A stretch of DNA of 43,681 bases from Bacteroidaceae bacterium (GCA_017617315.1 JAFZWM010000017.1:1-43681), one strand, 5' to 3'; counted from the first letter of the stretch, positions 1 through 8,160 are shown. Numbers and translations: made by a program. The notes: generated by a model not told the origin, from the sequence alone.

Positions 1-90
1 AATAATGTCAAGAACAAACTTGTACACATTGTGACTGCCATGGTCAGAAACAAGCAGCTTTTTGACAAAGATTATAAAATATCAGCATAA
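1..90 (+). CDS. IS110-type transposase, C-terminal end only
   Basis: The window opens in an open frame of 29 codons ending in TAA at 88-90. The residues (NKLVHIVTAMVRNKQLF) resemble the C-terminal tail of IS110/IS116/IS902-type transposases, where a basic helix with V-x-A-M-x-R-K follows the transposase_20 domain. Only the tail is inside the window, so completeness cannot be judged. Another C-terminal helical segment is possible. Confidence 0.55.
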   Translation, partial: NNVKNKLVHIVTAMVRNKQLFDKDYKISA

Positions 91-133
91 ACCTAAAAAA
101 ATGGTCGAAATATTTGGATTTTAACATAGAAAG

Positions 134-170
134 CAATTGTCCATTGTCAATTAAAATTGTCAATTATAAA
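134..170. repeat. AATTGACAATT short dispersed repeats
   Basis: Close copies of ATTGTCAATT lie here, and the same motif in both orientations recurs at 17395-17490. The stop codon of the LytTR gene (TGA, minus strand, 162-160) is formed by the repeat itself (AATTGACAATT). Confidence 0.6.
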
Positions 171-1041
171 AAGTCTGATTTACGCCCATTCTTCTTTCAA
201 ACTCATCGGAATTTGTGCGGCTTATCGGAATCTGCTTGTCCGTGCCGAACATTTGCAGTTTGTAGCCGCTCGACCGTCTTCCCGAAACAGACTGAATGTA
301 ATCCATGTTCACGATAAAGGCGCGGTGGCACGCAAACAAACACCCGAAACTGTCGAGCGACTGGCGCAGCTGCTTCATGGTTATGCGCAGCGTCTTGTTA
401 CAGACATCGCCGTCGTGCAGAAGTCGGATGTTAGCGTAGTTCTGCATCGACTCGATATAGATTATCTCTTCCACGCACACCTCAAGAACGGCTGTGTTGG
501 TGTTTCCCGTAAGCGTGATGGTGTTCTGCTGCGGCGCTCCGCTTTCTTTCGGTGTGGCGATGTCTTCGAGCCTCTGTTCAAGATGCGCGTTTATGGCTTT
601 CATCGTCTCCAGTTCGGCTTGCAGATTGCGGTTCTTTGTCCGGTAAAGCTGCATCACGAAGATAAAGACCGACATCAGCGCAACCTGAAGGCAGACAATC
701 AGATAGTTGATTACCGAAAACTCGCCTTGCGTGCAGTACCAGGCCGAATGAAGGTTGCCCCAGCTGAACCACGAGATGCTTGTGAGGATGGCAGCCGAGG
801 CTATTGGGATGTTAACGGCATGGAACACGATGATGTCTTTTACTTTTGTTGCGTGGCGGCGCGTGATGCCTCTTGCAATGCTGTACGACAGCACGGATAC
901 GGCAAACGCCAGCACCGATACAAACACGATGAAGTACATACGCTTGCCAGTCATCTGCTCAATGCCAAACGGCTGAAGGAACGACAGCACGAAAACCGTC
1001 ATCAAAGCGATAATTCCGGAGTCTTTCAAAATATTTTTCAT
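160..1041 (-). CDS. Membrane-anchored LytTR-domain transcriptional regulator
   Basis: DNA-binding regulator of the LytTR (AlgR/AgrA/LytR) family, 293 residues from the chosen start. Four hydrophobic segments (about 10-24, 36-55, 72-90, 110-132) are followed by a short coiled region (138-162) and a C-terminal LytTR domain (about 185-285). The domain shows the family patterns YIESMQNYANI and CHRAFIVN. The N-terminus (MKNILKDSGI...FLQPFGI) looks like that of Bacteroidota membrane LytTR proteins, which favours this ATG over one 66 bases upstream. No response-regulator receiver domain is present, so the signal is probably sensed by the membrane part or by a partner. A TATCTTTG -7 box only 5 bases before this ATG implies a nearly leaderless mRNA. 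The stop codon lies in an AATTGACAATT repeat. Its targets cannot be inferred from the sequence. Confidence 0.88.
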   Translation of the reverse strand: MKNILKDSGIIALMTVFVLSFLQPFGIEQMTGKRMYFIVFVSVLAFAVSVLSYSIARGITRRHATKVKDIIVFHAVNIPIASAAILTSISWFSWGNLHSAWYCTQGEFSVINYLIVCLQVALMSVFIFVMQLYRTKNRNLQAELETMKAINAHLEQRLEDIATPKESGAPQQNTITLTGNTNTAVLEVCVEEIIYIESMQNYANIRLLHDGDVCNKTLRITMKQLRQSLDSFGCLFACHRAFIVNMDYIQSVSGRRSSGYKLQMFGTDKQIPISRTNSDEFERRMGVNQTFYN

Positions 1042-1046
1042 GCTGA

Positions 1047-1054
1047 CAAAGATA
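1047..1054 (-). promoter_or_regulatory. Promoter -7 box for the LytTR gene
   Basis: TATCTTTG on the minus strand, an exact TAnnTTTG match. It sits 5 bases upstream of the ATG at 1041, so transcription would start at or next to the start codon. A clear -33 element is not visible. Confidence 0.5.
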
Positions 1055-1167
1055 GCCGTTTTTCTTAAAAAAAGACGATGCTTCGGTCGCATTTTGTCCC
1101 ACGGCATTTCCCGTTCGTCACATTGTGCAGCATGTGTCCCTCTCCGTCAGCCTTCTGTCCCTGCCTG

Positions 1168-1198
1168 TTGCGAGTGATTTTTATTCTGCGCATCTTTG
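1168..1198 (+). promoter_or_regulatory. Promoter of the lipoprotein/barrel operon
   Basis: -33 TTG at 1168-1170, a 20-base spacer, then CATCTTTG at 1191-1198 (one mismatch to TAnnTTTG). It lies about 32 bases before the ATG at 1230 and rules out the longer open frame that begins at 1125. Confidence 0.55.
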
Positions 1199-1229
1199 CA
1201 GCCAGACAAACACAAAAAATTTAATTTGT

Positions 1230-1952
1230 ATGAGAAAATTTGTAATGTTCATAACCGTTGCCGTTGGACTGATGCAGACATCGTGCAACAAAAAACTGTT
1301 GGAGTATGAGTCCGACGATGTGAGGGTAGAGATTGCCGAGGGCGAGGAGTGGCTGCACGATTTTCCGCTCTTTCTGGGCATTAAGAAGAAAAATCCGCCG
1401 CAGATAGCCATCTGGATTGAGGATTCGTCTGGCAGATACGTCTCGACAATCTACGTTTCGCAGAAGATTGCCACCGAGGGCTGGCTCTCTGCCAACGGAA
1501 ACCGACGGAAGGAGGCTCTGCCGTGCTGGTGTCATTCGCGCGGAGTGCGTTACGACGACGGACTTTTCTGCCCAACAAAGCAGCAGCCGGCAACCGATGC
1601 CCTTACCGGGGCAACGCCGCGCGAGGGCTTCAGCGCATATTTCAGGGAGAAGACGGGACTGCAACGCTATCGCGTGATGGTAGAGGTTAATCACTCTACC
1701 GATTTCACCGATGTCTATGCCGAGGATGCCGCACCGTCGAGCCCTTACTATTCGGGCGGAAAAGAGGGGAGCGGCCAGCCGGCTCTCGTCTACATGGCAG
1801 ATGTCGATTTGACTAAGCAGAGCCGTTCGTTCACGGCATCGCTCATCGGGCACAGCTCGCCCGACGGCTCGGACGGCGGCATCTATACCGATATGGAGGG
1901 CATCGATTCTTCCCTCAGAATTGTTAAACAGATAACCATCAGACTGAAATGA
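1230..1952 (+). CDS. Lipoprotein, DUF2271-like
   Basis: A 240-residue exported lipoprotein. The signal sequence MRKFVMFITVAVGLMQTSC has a lipobox with Cys19. The following segment (PPQIAIWIEDSSGRYVSTIY) resembles the start of DUF2271 proteins, predicted periplasmic beta-sandwich proteins often found near flavin-transfer or redox genes. I see no catalytic motif. The start is set by the lipoprotein signal and by the promoter at 1168-1198, which lies inside the longer open frame. The stop overlaps the next ATG by 4 bases (ATGA), so the two genes are translationally coupled and probably act together at the envelope. The DUF2271 assignment is by pattern only. Confidence 0.7.
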   Translation: MRKFVMFITVAVGLMQTSCNKKLLEYESDDVRVEIAEGEEWLHDFPLFLGIKKKNPPQIAIWIEDSSGRYVSTIYVSQKIATEGWLSANGNRRKEALPCWCHSRGVRYDDGLFCPTKQQPATDALTGATPREGFSAYFREKTGLQRYRVMVEVNHSTDFTDVYAEDAAPSSPYYSGGKEGSGQPALVYMADVDLTKQSRSFTASLIGHSSPDGSDGGIYTDMEGIDSSLRIVKQITIRLK

Positions 1953-2476
1953 AAAGGATTGCTTTGTTTACACTTGGCTGCATTTTTTTCCAGTGCTCTT
2001 TTTCGCAGAATTTTGTGGAAAAACTTCGTTATCAGACCGAAATAGCCGTTGGCTTCCCTTTGCCCGAATCGCATGGAACGCCAAAGTGGTTGTGCCAAAA
2101 GGTTATGTACGAACTAAATCCGCGGCTGATGTGCGGCTTTGGTGCAGGCATCAGTCGTTACGACAAGACGCTCGTCCCGATGTTTGCCGATTTGCAGTGG
2201 AGCGTGCTGCGCTCTCGTCGGTTCACGCAGTTTGTTGAGGCTCGTGCTGGATATTCGTTCGCCCCTTCGCCGTCAGCCTCGGGTGGAAGCAACATCGGGC
2301 TTGGCATCGGAACATCATTCCGCCTTTCCGATGCGCATCGCATCTATGCCTCGGTGGGCTACGAATATCAGTATTTCTGTCAGTTAAAAACGTTCGAGTC
2401 GGCGGTCGTTCGCTCTCGGTTTGTCGAAAAGATAGGGCACAATGCACTTTCAGCAACCGTTGGCTTCCAGTTTTGA
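1949..2476 (+). CDS. Secreted outer-membrane beta-barrel-like protein
   Basis: A 175-residue protein with a signal peptide (MKRIALFTLGCIFFQCSFSQ). The remainder alternates polar and hydrophobic residues in strand-length blocks (GFGAGISRYDK, VEARAGYSFAP, IGLGIGTSFRL, IYASVGYEYQYF) and ends in aromatic Phe (TVGFQF). This is typical of small eight-stranded outer-membrane barrels. It overlaps the preceding lipoprotein gene by 4 bases, so both are made from one mRNA. An intrinsic terminator follows directly. No specific family is recognised. Confidence 0.7.
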   Translation: MKRIALFTLGCIFFQCSFSQNFVEKLRYQTEIAVGFPLPESHGTPKWLCQKVMYELNPRLMCGFGAGISRYDKTLVPMFADLQWSVLRSRRFTQFVEARAGYSFAPSPSASGGSNIGLGIGTSFRLSDAHRIYASVGYEYQYFCQLKTFESAVVRSRFVEKIGHNALSATVGFQF

Positions 2477-2486
2477 CGAAACAAAG

Positions 2487-2520
2487 AATCCATCTTACAA
2501 AATGCGTAAGATGGATTTAT
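2487..2520. terminator. Bidirectional intrinsic terminator
   Basis: Perfect 11-base inverted repeat AATCCATCTTA / TAAGATGGATT (2487-2497, 2507-2517) between the convergent genes ending at 2476 and 2524. Confidence 0.75.
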
Positions 2521-2523
2521 TAG

Positions 2524-2994
2524 TTATTTCTGACCAGCAACTACGTCGCCCGAATAACTTCCTTCTACAATCTTCTGAGTACCGTCGATAGTCTTTTTCA
2601 GAGTATATCTCATTTCGAAGGTATTCAGGCCGGTCTTGCGATTTTTGCCGGTCTTGCGAACGTAGAGCGTGCTTCCGCTGTCGAGCAAGTCTGGAGCATC
2701 CTTGTCGCCGCTTCCCGTAATAACGTTTCCGAATATATCCCAGTCGCCACATTGGCTAAGGTCGATATCATGACCGTCGTAGCTGGATGATATTCTGAAT
2801 ATTATCGATTCTGCCTTTTTGTTTCCAAGGTGAATGTTGTAGTCGTCGTAAACTTCGTTGAAGAGTATGATTGGAAACTCCCTTTCTTCCTCTTCGTCTT
2901 TGCACGATACAAAAACAGATAAGAATAGGCTTACTGCCAGAATCATGACCACTATTTTGGCCAACTTGCTGCTTGATTTTAAGATCTTGTTCAT
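2524..2994 (-). CDS. Hypothetical lipoprotein, paralogue of the next gene
   Basis: A 156-residue exported lipoprotein with a hydrophobic signal and lipobox (SVFVSC), followed by an acidic stretch (KDEEEERE) typical of Bacteroidota surface lipoproteins. The body shares a block pattern with the gene at 3073-3534: DIDLS..GDWD, SGSTLY, KTG, YTLKK, and a final GSYSG. No enzyme motif is visible. The two genes lie head to tail 78 bases apart on the minus strand with no recognisable promoter between them, so they are probably co-transcribed. Function unknown. Confidence 0.7.
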   Translation of the reverse strand: MNKILKSSSKLAKIVVMILAVSLFLSVFVSCKDEEEEREFPIILFNEVYDDYNIHLGNKKAESIIFRISSSYDGHDIDLSQCGDWDIFGNVITGSGDKDAPDLLDSGSTLYVRKTGKNRKTGLNTFEMRYTLKKTIDGTQKIVEGSYSGDVVAGQK

Positions 2995-3072
2995 TTTTTT
3001 TGTAATTTATAAGGTTTTGAAATGCGAATTTGTGAAAAAATAAATACAAATTCTGGTTTTGCAGCCGATAAT

Positions 3073-3534
3073 TTAATTCACACCAGTAATCATGCTGCCC
3101 GAGTAGCTGCCTTTAATAACCTTCAGCTTTCCGTTGATGTTCTTTTTCAGAGTGTACTTTATCTCGTATGTCTTTGCTCCTGTCTTGTGAATGTAGAGAG
3201 TGCTTCCGCTTTCGAACATATTGTCCGGCTCATCTCCGTGTCCGTCAATGTGTTCTCCGTCAACACTTCCCATAACGTCCCAGTCGCCTTTCTTGCTAAG
3301 GTCGATGTCCTTGCCGTCTGACTTGGATGGGATAGAGAAGCAGATAAAATCTCCCGTAATTTTAGACAGATTTACGCCGTATCTTCCAAGGGTTTCGGTG
3401 AAAAGAGATACCTCGGTAGTGAAGCCCTCGTCTTCATCATCGTCTCCGCACGACACAAAAACAGTTGAAAACAGACTTACTGCCACAATCATAAATGCCA
3501 TTCTGACATACTTTGAATTGAAAATGTTACTCAT
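3073..3534 (-). CDS. Hypothetical lipoprotein, first of a tandem pair
   Basis: A 153-residue lipoprotein with signal and lipobox (TVFVSC) and the acidic tether GDDDEDEG. It is clearly paralogous to the downstream lipoprotein through DIDLSKKGDWD, SGSTLYIHKTG, YTLKK and GSYSG. As the promoter-proximal member it is read first. The pair looks like a local duplication that has diverged strongly in the first half of the mature domain. No family is recognised. Confidence 0.7.
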   Translation of the reverse strand: MSNIFNSKYVRMAFMIVAVSLFSTVFVSCGDDDEDEGFTTEVSLFTETLGRYGVNLSKITGDFICFSIPSKSDGKDIDLSKKGDWDVMGSVDGEHIDGHGDEPDNMFESGSTLYIHKTGAKTYEIKYTLKKNINGKLKVIKGSYSGSMITGVN

Positions 3535-3569
3535 TGTAATGTTTGTTAGTTTATAATAGTTTGGTGGCG

Positions 3570-3577
3570 CAAAGTTA
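3570..3577 (-). promoter_or_regulatory. Promoter -7 box for the tandem lipoprotein genes
   Basis: TAACTTTG on the minus strand, an exact TAnnTTTG match, 36 bases upstream of the ATG at 3534. Confidence 0.55.
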
Positions 3578-3660
3578 TACCAAAAAGCCGAGGGCGCAGT
3601 TGGTTGCTCTGTTAATAATTCTTAAAAAAGAACTGTAATCGGTAAGAAATGTAAATAATG

Positions 3661-3693
3661 TTTGTTTGGATTGAGCGAAAATGTTTATATTTG
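3661..3693 (+). promoter_or_regulatory. Promoter of the secreted transglutaminase-like gene
   Basis: TTTG at 3661-3664, a 21-base spacer and TATATTTG at 3686-3693, 24 bases before the ATG at 3718. It may also serve the toxin-like cassettes downstream, which have no such box of their own. Confidence 0.6.
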
Positions 3694-3717
3694 CAAGTAG
3701 ATTATTATAAATAATAA

Positions 3718-4714
3718 ATGAAAAAAATAAAACTACTCATTATTCCTATATTTTTGTTGTTCTTTTGTTCGTTTGCAATGGGACAAAAGAACTACGCAGA
3801 TTCTCTATATCAAAAGGCGTATAGTGAAATTTTAGAAATGCTTGAAGGTAAAACAAAAAATATCTTTAAAACGTGCTACTTTTCTTTCAGAACAAGCTTA
3901 TTTAGATGGGAATCTTAACTATGAGTCTGATTTTTGTAAACCTATAGAGAAAGCGGCTGGGTTTCTAAGACGATTTATTGTTGCAAATAAACTTGAAAAG
4001 TATAAGACTGCGAAGCAAATAGCTGTGTGTGATTATATGTTTAGTCCATGGTCTGGTAATGATTATAAGGCTTTTGAATATGACTTTACGAATGAATATC
4101 CAGATAATGATTGGCATTATCAATTGGTATCAAGAACATTAAAAAATCATAAAGGACAATGTCATTCCTTACCTTGGACAATGAAATTGATAGCAGAAGA
4201 GATTGGAGCTGAGATGTATATTGCAAGGGCTCCTCAACATTGTTTTGTTATGTATAGGGATGCCGATAATTTGTTCCCTGAGGAATGGGTGAATGTTGAA
4301 GTTACGTCGCACCAGTTTCAACCAACCTCGTGGATAAAAAAGAATTCGGAAATTAAGGATTCGGCAATTATTGTTGGAACTTATCTCACACCACTTTCTG
4401 ATAAGCAAGCATTAGCATGTATATTAGAAAATCTTGCGCTTAGTTATGTAAGCAAATATAAGGTTTATAATGCGTTTACTTTAAAATGTGCGTCTACCTC
4501 GTTAGCGCATTATGAAAGTAATCCTACTGCTATAATAGTAAAGGCAAAATCTCTTATTTCTATGTTGAATCAACGTAGTAAATATGATATTTGTTCGTCG
4601 GATTGTCATGTGGACATTTATAGTCAAATAAAGCAATGTGAAGCAAAACTAAATGCAACCTATTGGACTGAAATCACAGATGAACTTGAAAAACGTTTGT
4701 CAAAAAAACAGTAG
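3718..4714 (+). pseudogene. Secreted transglutaminase-like protein, split by a one-base frameshift
   Basis: Two overlapping frames make one protein. The first (3718-3918) gives a signal peptide (MKKIKLLIIPIFLLFFCSFA) and about 25 mature residues. The second (open from 3842 to 4714) gives the rest. Removing one A from the A6 run at 3855-3860 joins them smoothly (...LEGKTKISLKRATF...) into a protein of about 331 residues. The C-terminal part has a transglutaminase-like Cys-His-Asp/Asn order: Cys in GQCHSLP, His in APQHCFVMY, then Asn/Glu in WVNVEV. Members of this fold act as peptidases, amidases or cross-linkers, and the reaction here is not inferable. It lies upstream of the duplicated mini-Rhs cassettes, and its last bases are part of the duplicated unit. 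The shift may be a true mutation, transcript slippage or a sequencing error. Confidence 0.65.
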
Positions 4715-4749
4715 TTGTGAAGAATTAAAAAAAAAATAATTATATATAA

Positions 4750-5520
4750 ATGAAAAAGTTAGAAAATCTTGTGTTATTTACATTTGTGCTATGTGCATCG
4801 AGTGTAAGTGCACATCATAACGAGTCGCCATACTCGTATTGTGCAAACAACCCTGTAAATAGGATCGATCCCGATGGTCGTGATTATTATCGTAACGACC
4901 AAGGTGCTGTTTTTTGGCGAGAGGGAAGTGCGAATTTTGTTAATGTTGATGGAGTTCGTTACAGAAACATTGGCGAAACCTATAGTGTTTACCAATTTGG
5001 ACAAAGACTTGATTATAATCAGGATAATTTGGTGAAAGTTAGTTATGCTGATCCAAAATATAATCTTGATGGAGGTCAATATATTCCACATTCATTTGTT
5101 ACGGATGATGGAACAAAGGTGTCTGTTACTTTTTTATATGTTAGTCAAAAGAATGGAGGTAATGGAGATAAAGCTCTTTCGTCAGATGCTGTCAGTTTGT
5201 TTATTGATGGTGTTAATGAGGCTAATAAAGATGGTGCAGGAATTACTTCTATTGATGTTTCAACCACAACAACAGGTAAGCATTGGTCTGATAATAGTGC
5301 TCATAAGGTGGAAAATGGGGCAACGGCTATTGATATTGACATAATTAATAATGTTCCTATAAAGAAGGAATCATGCAGGCAGAAAACTAATCAGTTGCAG
5401 ATAGGATTTGAAAAAACAGGGATGACATATCAAAATATTGGTCCAGAAATACAAACAGGAGTGAAAAAACGTTTGGGAGGACATGATAATCATATCCATA
5501 TTGATGCATTGCCATATTAA
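4750..5520 (+). CDS. Secreted mini-Rhs protein with DD-peptidase-like C-terminus (copy 1)
   Basis: A 256-residue protein. Residues 1-21 are a Sec signal peptide. Residues 26-44 (SPYSYCANNPVNRIDPDGR) match the end of the Rhs repeat-associated core, the point at which polymorphic toxins switch to their variable tip, yet no Rhs repeats precede it. The C-terminus has a layout like M15/hedgehog-type zinc DD-peptidases: SAH with His185, AIDID with Asp195, and NHIHID with His250 as likely metal ligands. Such a fold would cut peptidoglycan cross-links or peptide stems in the periplasm. The gene is followed 5 bases later by a secreted partner gene, and the pair is duplicated downstream. Peptidase activity and a toxin role are inferred. 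A regulatory or cell-wall maintenance role is possible. Confidence 0.75.
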   Translation: MKKLENLVLFTFVLCASSVSAHHNESPYSYCANNPVNRIDPDGRDYYRNDQGAVFWREGSANFVNVDGVRYRNIGETYSVYQFGQRLDYNQDNLVKVSYADPKYNLDGGQYIPHSFVTDDGTKVSVTFLYVSQKNGGNGDKALSSDAVSLFIDGVNEANKDGAGITSIDVSTTTTGKHWSDNSAHKVENGATAIDIDIINNVPIKKESCRQKTNQLQIGFEKTGMTYQNIGPEIQTGVKKRLGGHDNHIHIDALPY

Positions 5521-5525
5521 TTTTT

Positions 5526-6410
5526 ATGAGACATATATTTATTGTTCTATTGATGCTTGTTGTACATCCCTTATTTGCTCAAAAAAATCAATTTGTTAAA
5601 GGGCATTTTGTTGGGATAAGTTCACCTTATGTGGTATATTATACATATTCAGATCTTGAAAATAAGGTGAATGATGTGTGGCTTTGGAATACATTGACAA
5701 ATCATACAGATTCCTTGTATGCCATTGAAGCAAAAATTGTAGATAATGCCTTGTATTATTGTGATTGTAAGACAATAAAGAAAAGAAATTTTTCTTCGGA
5801 AAGTGTTAATGGTGATTCTGTTATTTATTCGAGTCCGTTCGAAATAGAGAATTTTTTCATAGAAAATGGAAATTTGCTTGTAACTGAAATCGATTCTTCG
5901 TATGAAAAGGTGAACATAAAGTATTATGTTGACGGTGTTTGTTCTTTTTGCGAATCTGTTCCGTGTATTCCGCAGGAATTGGAATATCAGATAGTACAGA
6001 TATTCCCGTTGGAGGATTGTTTTGCAATTACGGTTCAAGGTGATTTGTATTTTTTTGATAAGAAGGAAAAAGTTATAAATAAAATAGTTGAATCTAAGGA
6101 AGCATTGGTTGATGAGACTGGTAATATTTACTATGTAACGTCATCTGAAGATTATTCTACGGATTTTCTAAATATGATGAATATCAGCGACTTGAAAGAC
6201 AAACATGTAATTGCCCAGTCTTCAAACTTTATAAAATTGTATAGCTACTCTGTAAGCGATATTAGGAAATGTTATGGTTTTATTGATGGTAATTTGTTTA
6301 GATTAAAAAAACGGGAACTAAATCCAGTGAAGAGTGTGAAATTCTCGGAAAAGAATACTTACACCGTAATTATAAATCCTAAAGAGGAATACTTTGTTTT
6401 GGATTATTAA
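5526..6410 (+). CDS. Secreted partner/putative immunity protein (copy 1)
   Basis: A 294-residue protein with a signal peptide ending HPLFAQ. No known domain is recognised. The mature part contains repeated beta-rich segments (DDLYYCD-, NGDSVIYSS-, KVNIKYYVDG-like blocks), suggesting a WD/propeller-like or other all-beta fold. It begins 5 bases after the mini-Rhs gene and is duplicated together with it, which fits a toxin/immunity pair. A periplasmic inhibitor would be needed against a periplasmic peptidoglycan peptidase, and both proteins carry signal peptides. The final residues (NPKEEYFVLDY) and the central block of 64 codons are nearly identical in copy 2, while the flanks differ. The immunity role is inferred from context. 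Confidence 0.65.
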   Translation: MRHIFIVLLMLVVHPLFAQKNQFVKGHFVGISSPYVVYYTYSDLENKVNDVWLWNTLTNHTDSLYAIEAKIVDNALYYCDCKTIKKRNFSSESVNGDSVIYSSPFEIENFFIENGNLLVTEIDSSYEKVNIKYYVDGVCSFCESVPCIPQELEYQIVQIFPLEDCFAITVQGDLYFFDKKEKVINKIVESKEALVDETGNIYYVTSSEDYSTDFLNMMNISDLKDKHVIAQSSNFIKLYSYSVSDIRKCYGFIDGNLFRLKKRELNPVKSVKFSEKNTYTVIINPKEEYFVLDY

Positions 6411-6469
6411 GCCAATAGCAAAAACAGTAGTTGTGAAGAATTTATTTTTTTAATTTTAATTATATATAA

Positions 6470-7234
6470 ATGAAAAAGTTAGAAAATCTTGTGTTATTTA
6501 CATTTGTGCTATGTGCATCGAGTGTAAGTGCACATCATAACGAGTCGCCATACTCGTATTGTGCAAACAACCCTGTAAATAGGATTGATCCCGATGGTCG
6601 TGATTATTATCGTAACGACCAAGGTGCTGTTTTTTGGCGAGAGGGAAGCGCGAATTTTGTTAATGTTGATGGAGTTCGTTACAGAAACATTGGTGAAACC
6701 TATAGTGTTTACCAATTTGGACAAAGACTTGATTATAATCAGGATAATTTGGTGAAAGTAACGAATCCTGAGGCTAAATATAATCTTGAAGGTGGACAAT
6801 ATATACCACATTCTTTTGTTACAGATGATGGTACAAAAGTAAGTGTGACGTTCAAATATGTTAGCAGTTCTGGAGGAAACGGTGACAAGGCACTCTCTAC
6901 TGATGCTGTAACTTTATTTATAAATGGAGTAAATGAAGCTAACAATGATGGTGCTGCTATTACTTCTGTAGATGTTTCAACAACGACAAATGGAAGTCAT
7001 ACTAGTACAAATAGTAAGCATTATGTGCGTAATGGTGCTACAGCTATAGATATAGATATGGTAAATGGTGTTCCTGTAAAAAATCCGTCAAGTGCAGTAC
7101 AAACAGACAATTTACAAAATGGATTTCAAAGAACAGGTATGGTTAGACAAAATATCGGTCCTAGAATACAAACAGGTGTGCTAACGCGACAATCTGGACA
7201 TGACAATCATATTCACATTGATGTTCGTAGGTGA
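6470..7234 (+). CDS. Secreted mini-Rhs protein with DD-peptidase-like C-terminus (copy 2)
   Basis: A 254-residue tandem copy of the gene at 4750. Residues 1-96 are identical to copy 1 (only three silent base differences were noted), including the signal peptide and the Rhs-core remnant. From residue 97 the proteins diverge but keep the presumed metal site: SKH with His184, AIDID with Asp194 and NHIHID with His249. The C-terminus ends ...HIDVRR instead of ...HIDALPY. It is followed by its own secreted partner gene. This is the pattern expected of a toxin family swapping specificity tips behind a constant leader. The duplicated upstream sequence (cagtagttgtgaagaatt) is also present before copy 1. 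Confidence 0.75.
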   Translation: MKKLENLVLFTFVLCASSVSAHHNESPYSYCANNPVNRIDPDGRDYYRNDQGAVFWREGSANFVNVDGVRYRNIGETYSVYQFGQRLDYNQDNLVKVTNPEAKYNLEGGQYIPHSFVTDDGTKVSVTFKYVSSSGGNGDKALSTDAVTLFINGVNEANNDGAAITSVDVSTTTNGSHTSTNSKHYVRNGATAIDIDMVNGVPVKNPSSAVQTDNLQNGFQRTGMVRQNIGPRIQTGVLTRQSGHDNHIHIDVRR

Positions 7235-7272
7235 CTTTTTGAATCAATATATGGTAGTAAAATAGTGGCTCA

Positions 7273-8160
7273 ATGAAATTCTTGTCTATATTTTTATTGA
7301 TGTTTGTAGCAATGTCATCTTTTGCGCAAAAATCTAAATTGGTTAAGGGGCATTTTAAGTGCTTTCACAATCCTCATGTTGTATATTATAAATATTACGA
7401 TGGGGAAGATAAGCAAGTTAATGTATGGCTTTGGAATACAAAAACAGATAAGGCGGATTCGCTTAGAGCTATTGAAACAAAGATAGTAGGAGACGATTTG
7501 TATTATTGCGATTGCGAGACAATAAAGAAAAGAAATCTTTCTTCGGAAAGTGTTAATGGTGATTCTGTTATTTATTCGAGTCCGTTCGAAATAGAGAATT
7601 TTTTCATAGAAAATGAAAATTTGCTTGTAACTGAAATCGATTCTTCGTATGAAAAGGTGAACATAAAGTATTATGTTGACGGTGTTTGTTCTTTTCGCGA
7701 ATCTGTTCCATGCCATCCTGAAGAAATGGAATATCAAATAGTACAAATAGATTCTTTCGAAGATTATTTTGTTATTAGCGTACAGTATGATTTGTATATC
7801 TTTGATAAAAGGAATAAGATATTAGTGAAAATTGCGGAAAACTGTAATTATGTATCTATGGATCGGTTTGGCAATATATATTATGATATTATTTCACAAG
7901 AAGATTACTCGGAGATTATATACGCATCGAATGTAAAAGAATTGAAAAAAAAGGTGGAAATTTTAAAAAATCCAGATAGAATTCATACATATTATTATTA
8001 TTTGAATGGAACAAGGAAGGGCTGTTCTGTATTTAATGGTAAACTATATGAATTGGACGATATGCAAATAAAAGCAGTTCAAAATATAAGAATACCTTAT
8101 GGACTGGGGAGAATAATAACATATAATCCTAAAGAAGAATACTTTGTTTTAGATTATTAA
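7273..8160 (+). CDS. Secreted partner/putative immunity protein (copy 2)
   Basis: A 295-residue secreted protein (signal peptide ending MSSFAQ), paralogue of 5526-6410. The block at 7518-7709 is almost base-for-base identical to 5771-5962, whereas sequences on both sides are clearly diverged, apart from the shared tail NPKEEYFVLDY and the bases after the stop. Divergence outside a constant core would fit an immunity protein matched to a diverged effector tip. It is the last gene before a strong terminator. The immunity function is inferred from the pairing and from co-duplication. Confidence 0.65.
   Translation: MKFLSIFLLMFVAMSSFAQKSKLVKGHFKCFHNPHVVYYKYYDGEDKQVNVWLWNTKTDKADSLRAIETKIVGDDLYYCDCETIKKRNLSSESVNGDSVIYSSPFEIENFFIENENLLVTEIDSSYEKVNIKYYVDGVCSFRESVPCHPEEMEYQIVQIDSFEDYFVISVQYDLYIFDKRNKILVKIAENCNYVSMDRFGNIYYDIISQEDYSEIIYASNVKELKKKVEILKNPDRIHTYYYYLNGTRKGCSVFNGKLYELDDMQIKAVQNIRIPYGLGRIITYNPKEEYFVLDY

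Noticed and set aside
157-1068. Long plus-strand frame (303 codons) opposite the LytTR gene
   Set aside because: It is the mirror of a clear LytTR coding sequence and has no family features.
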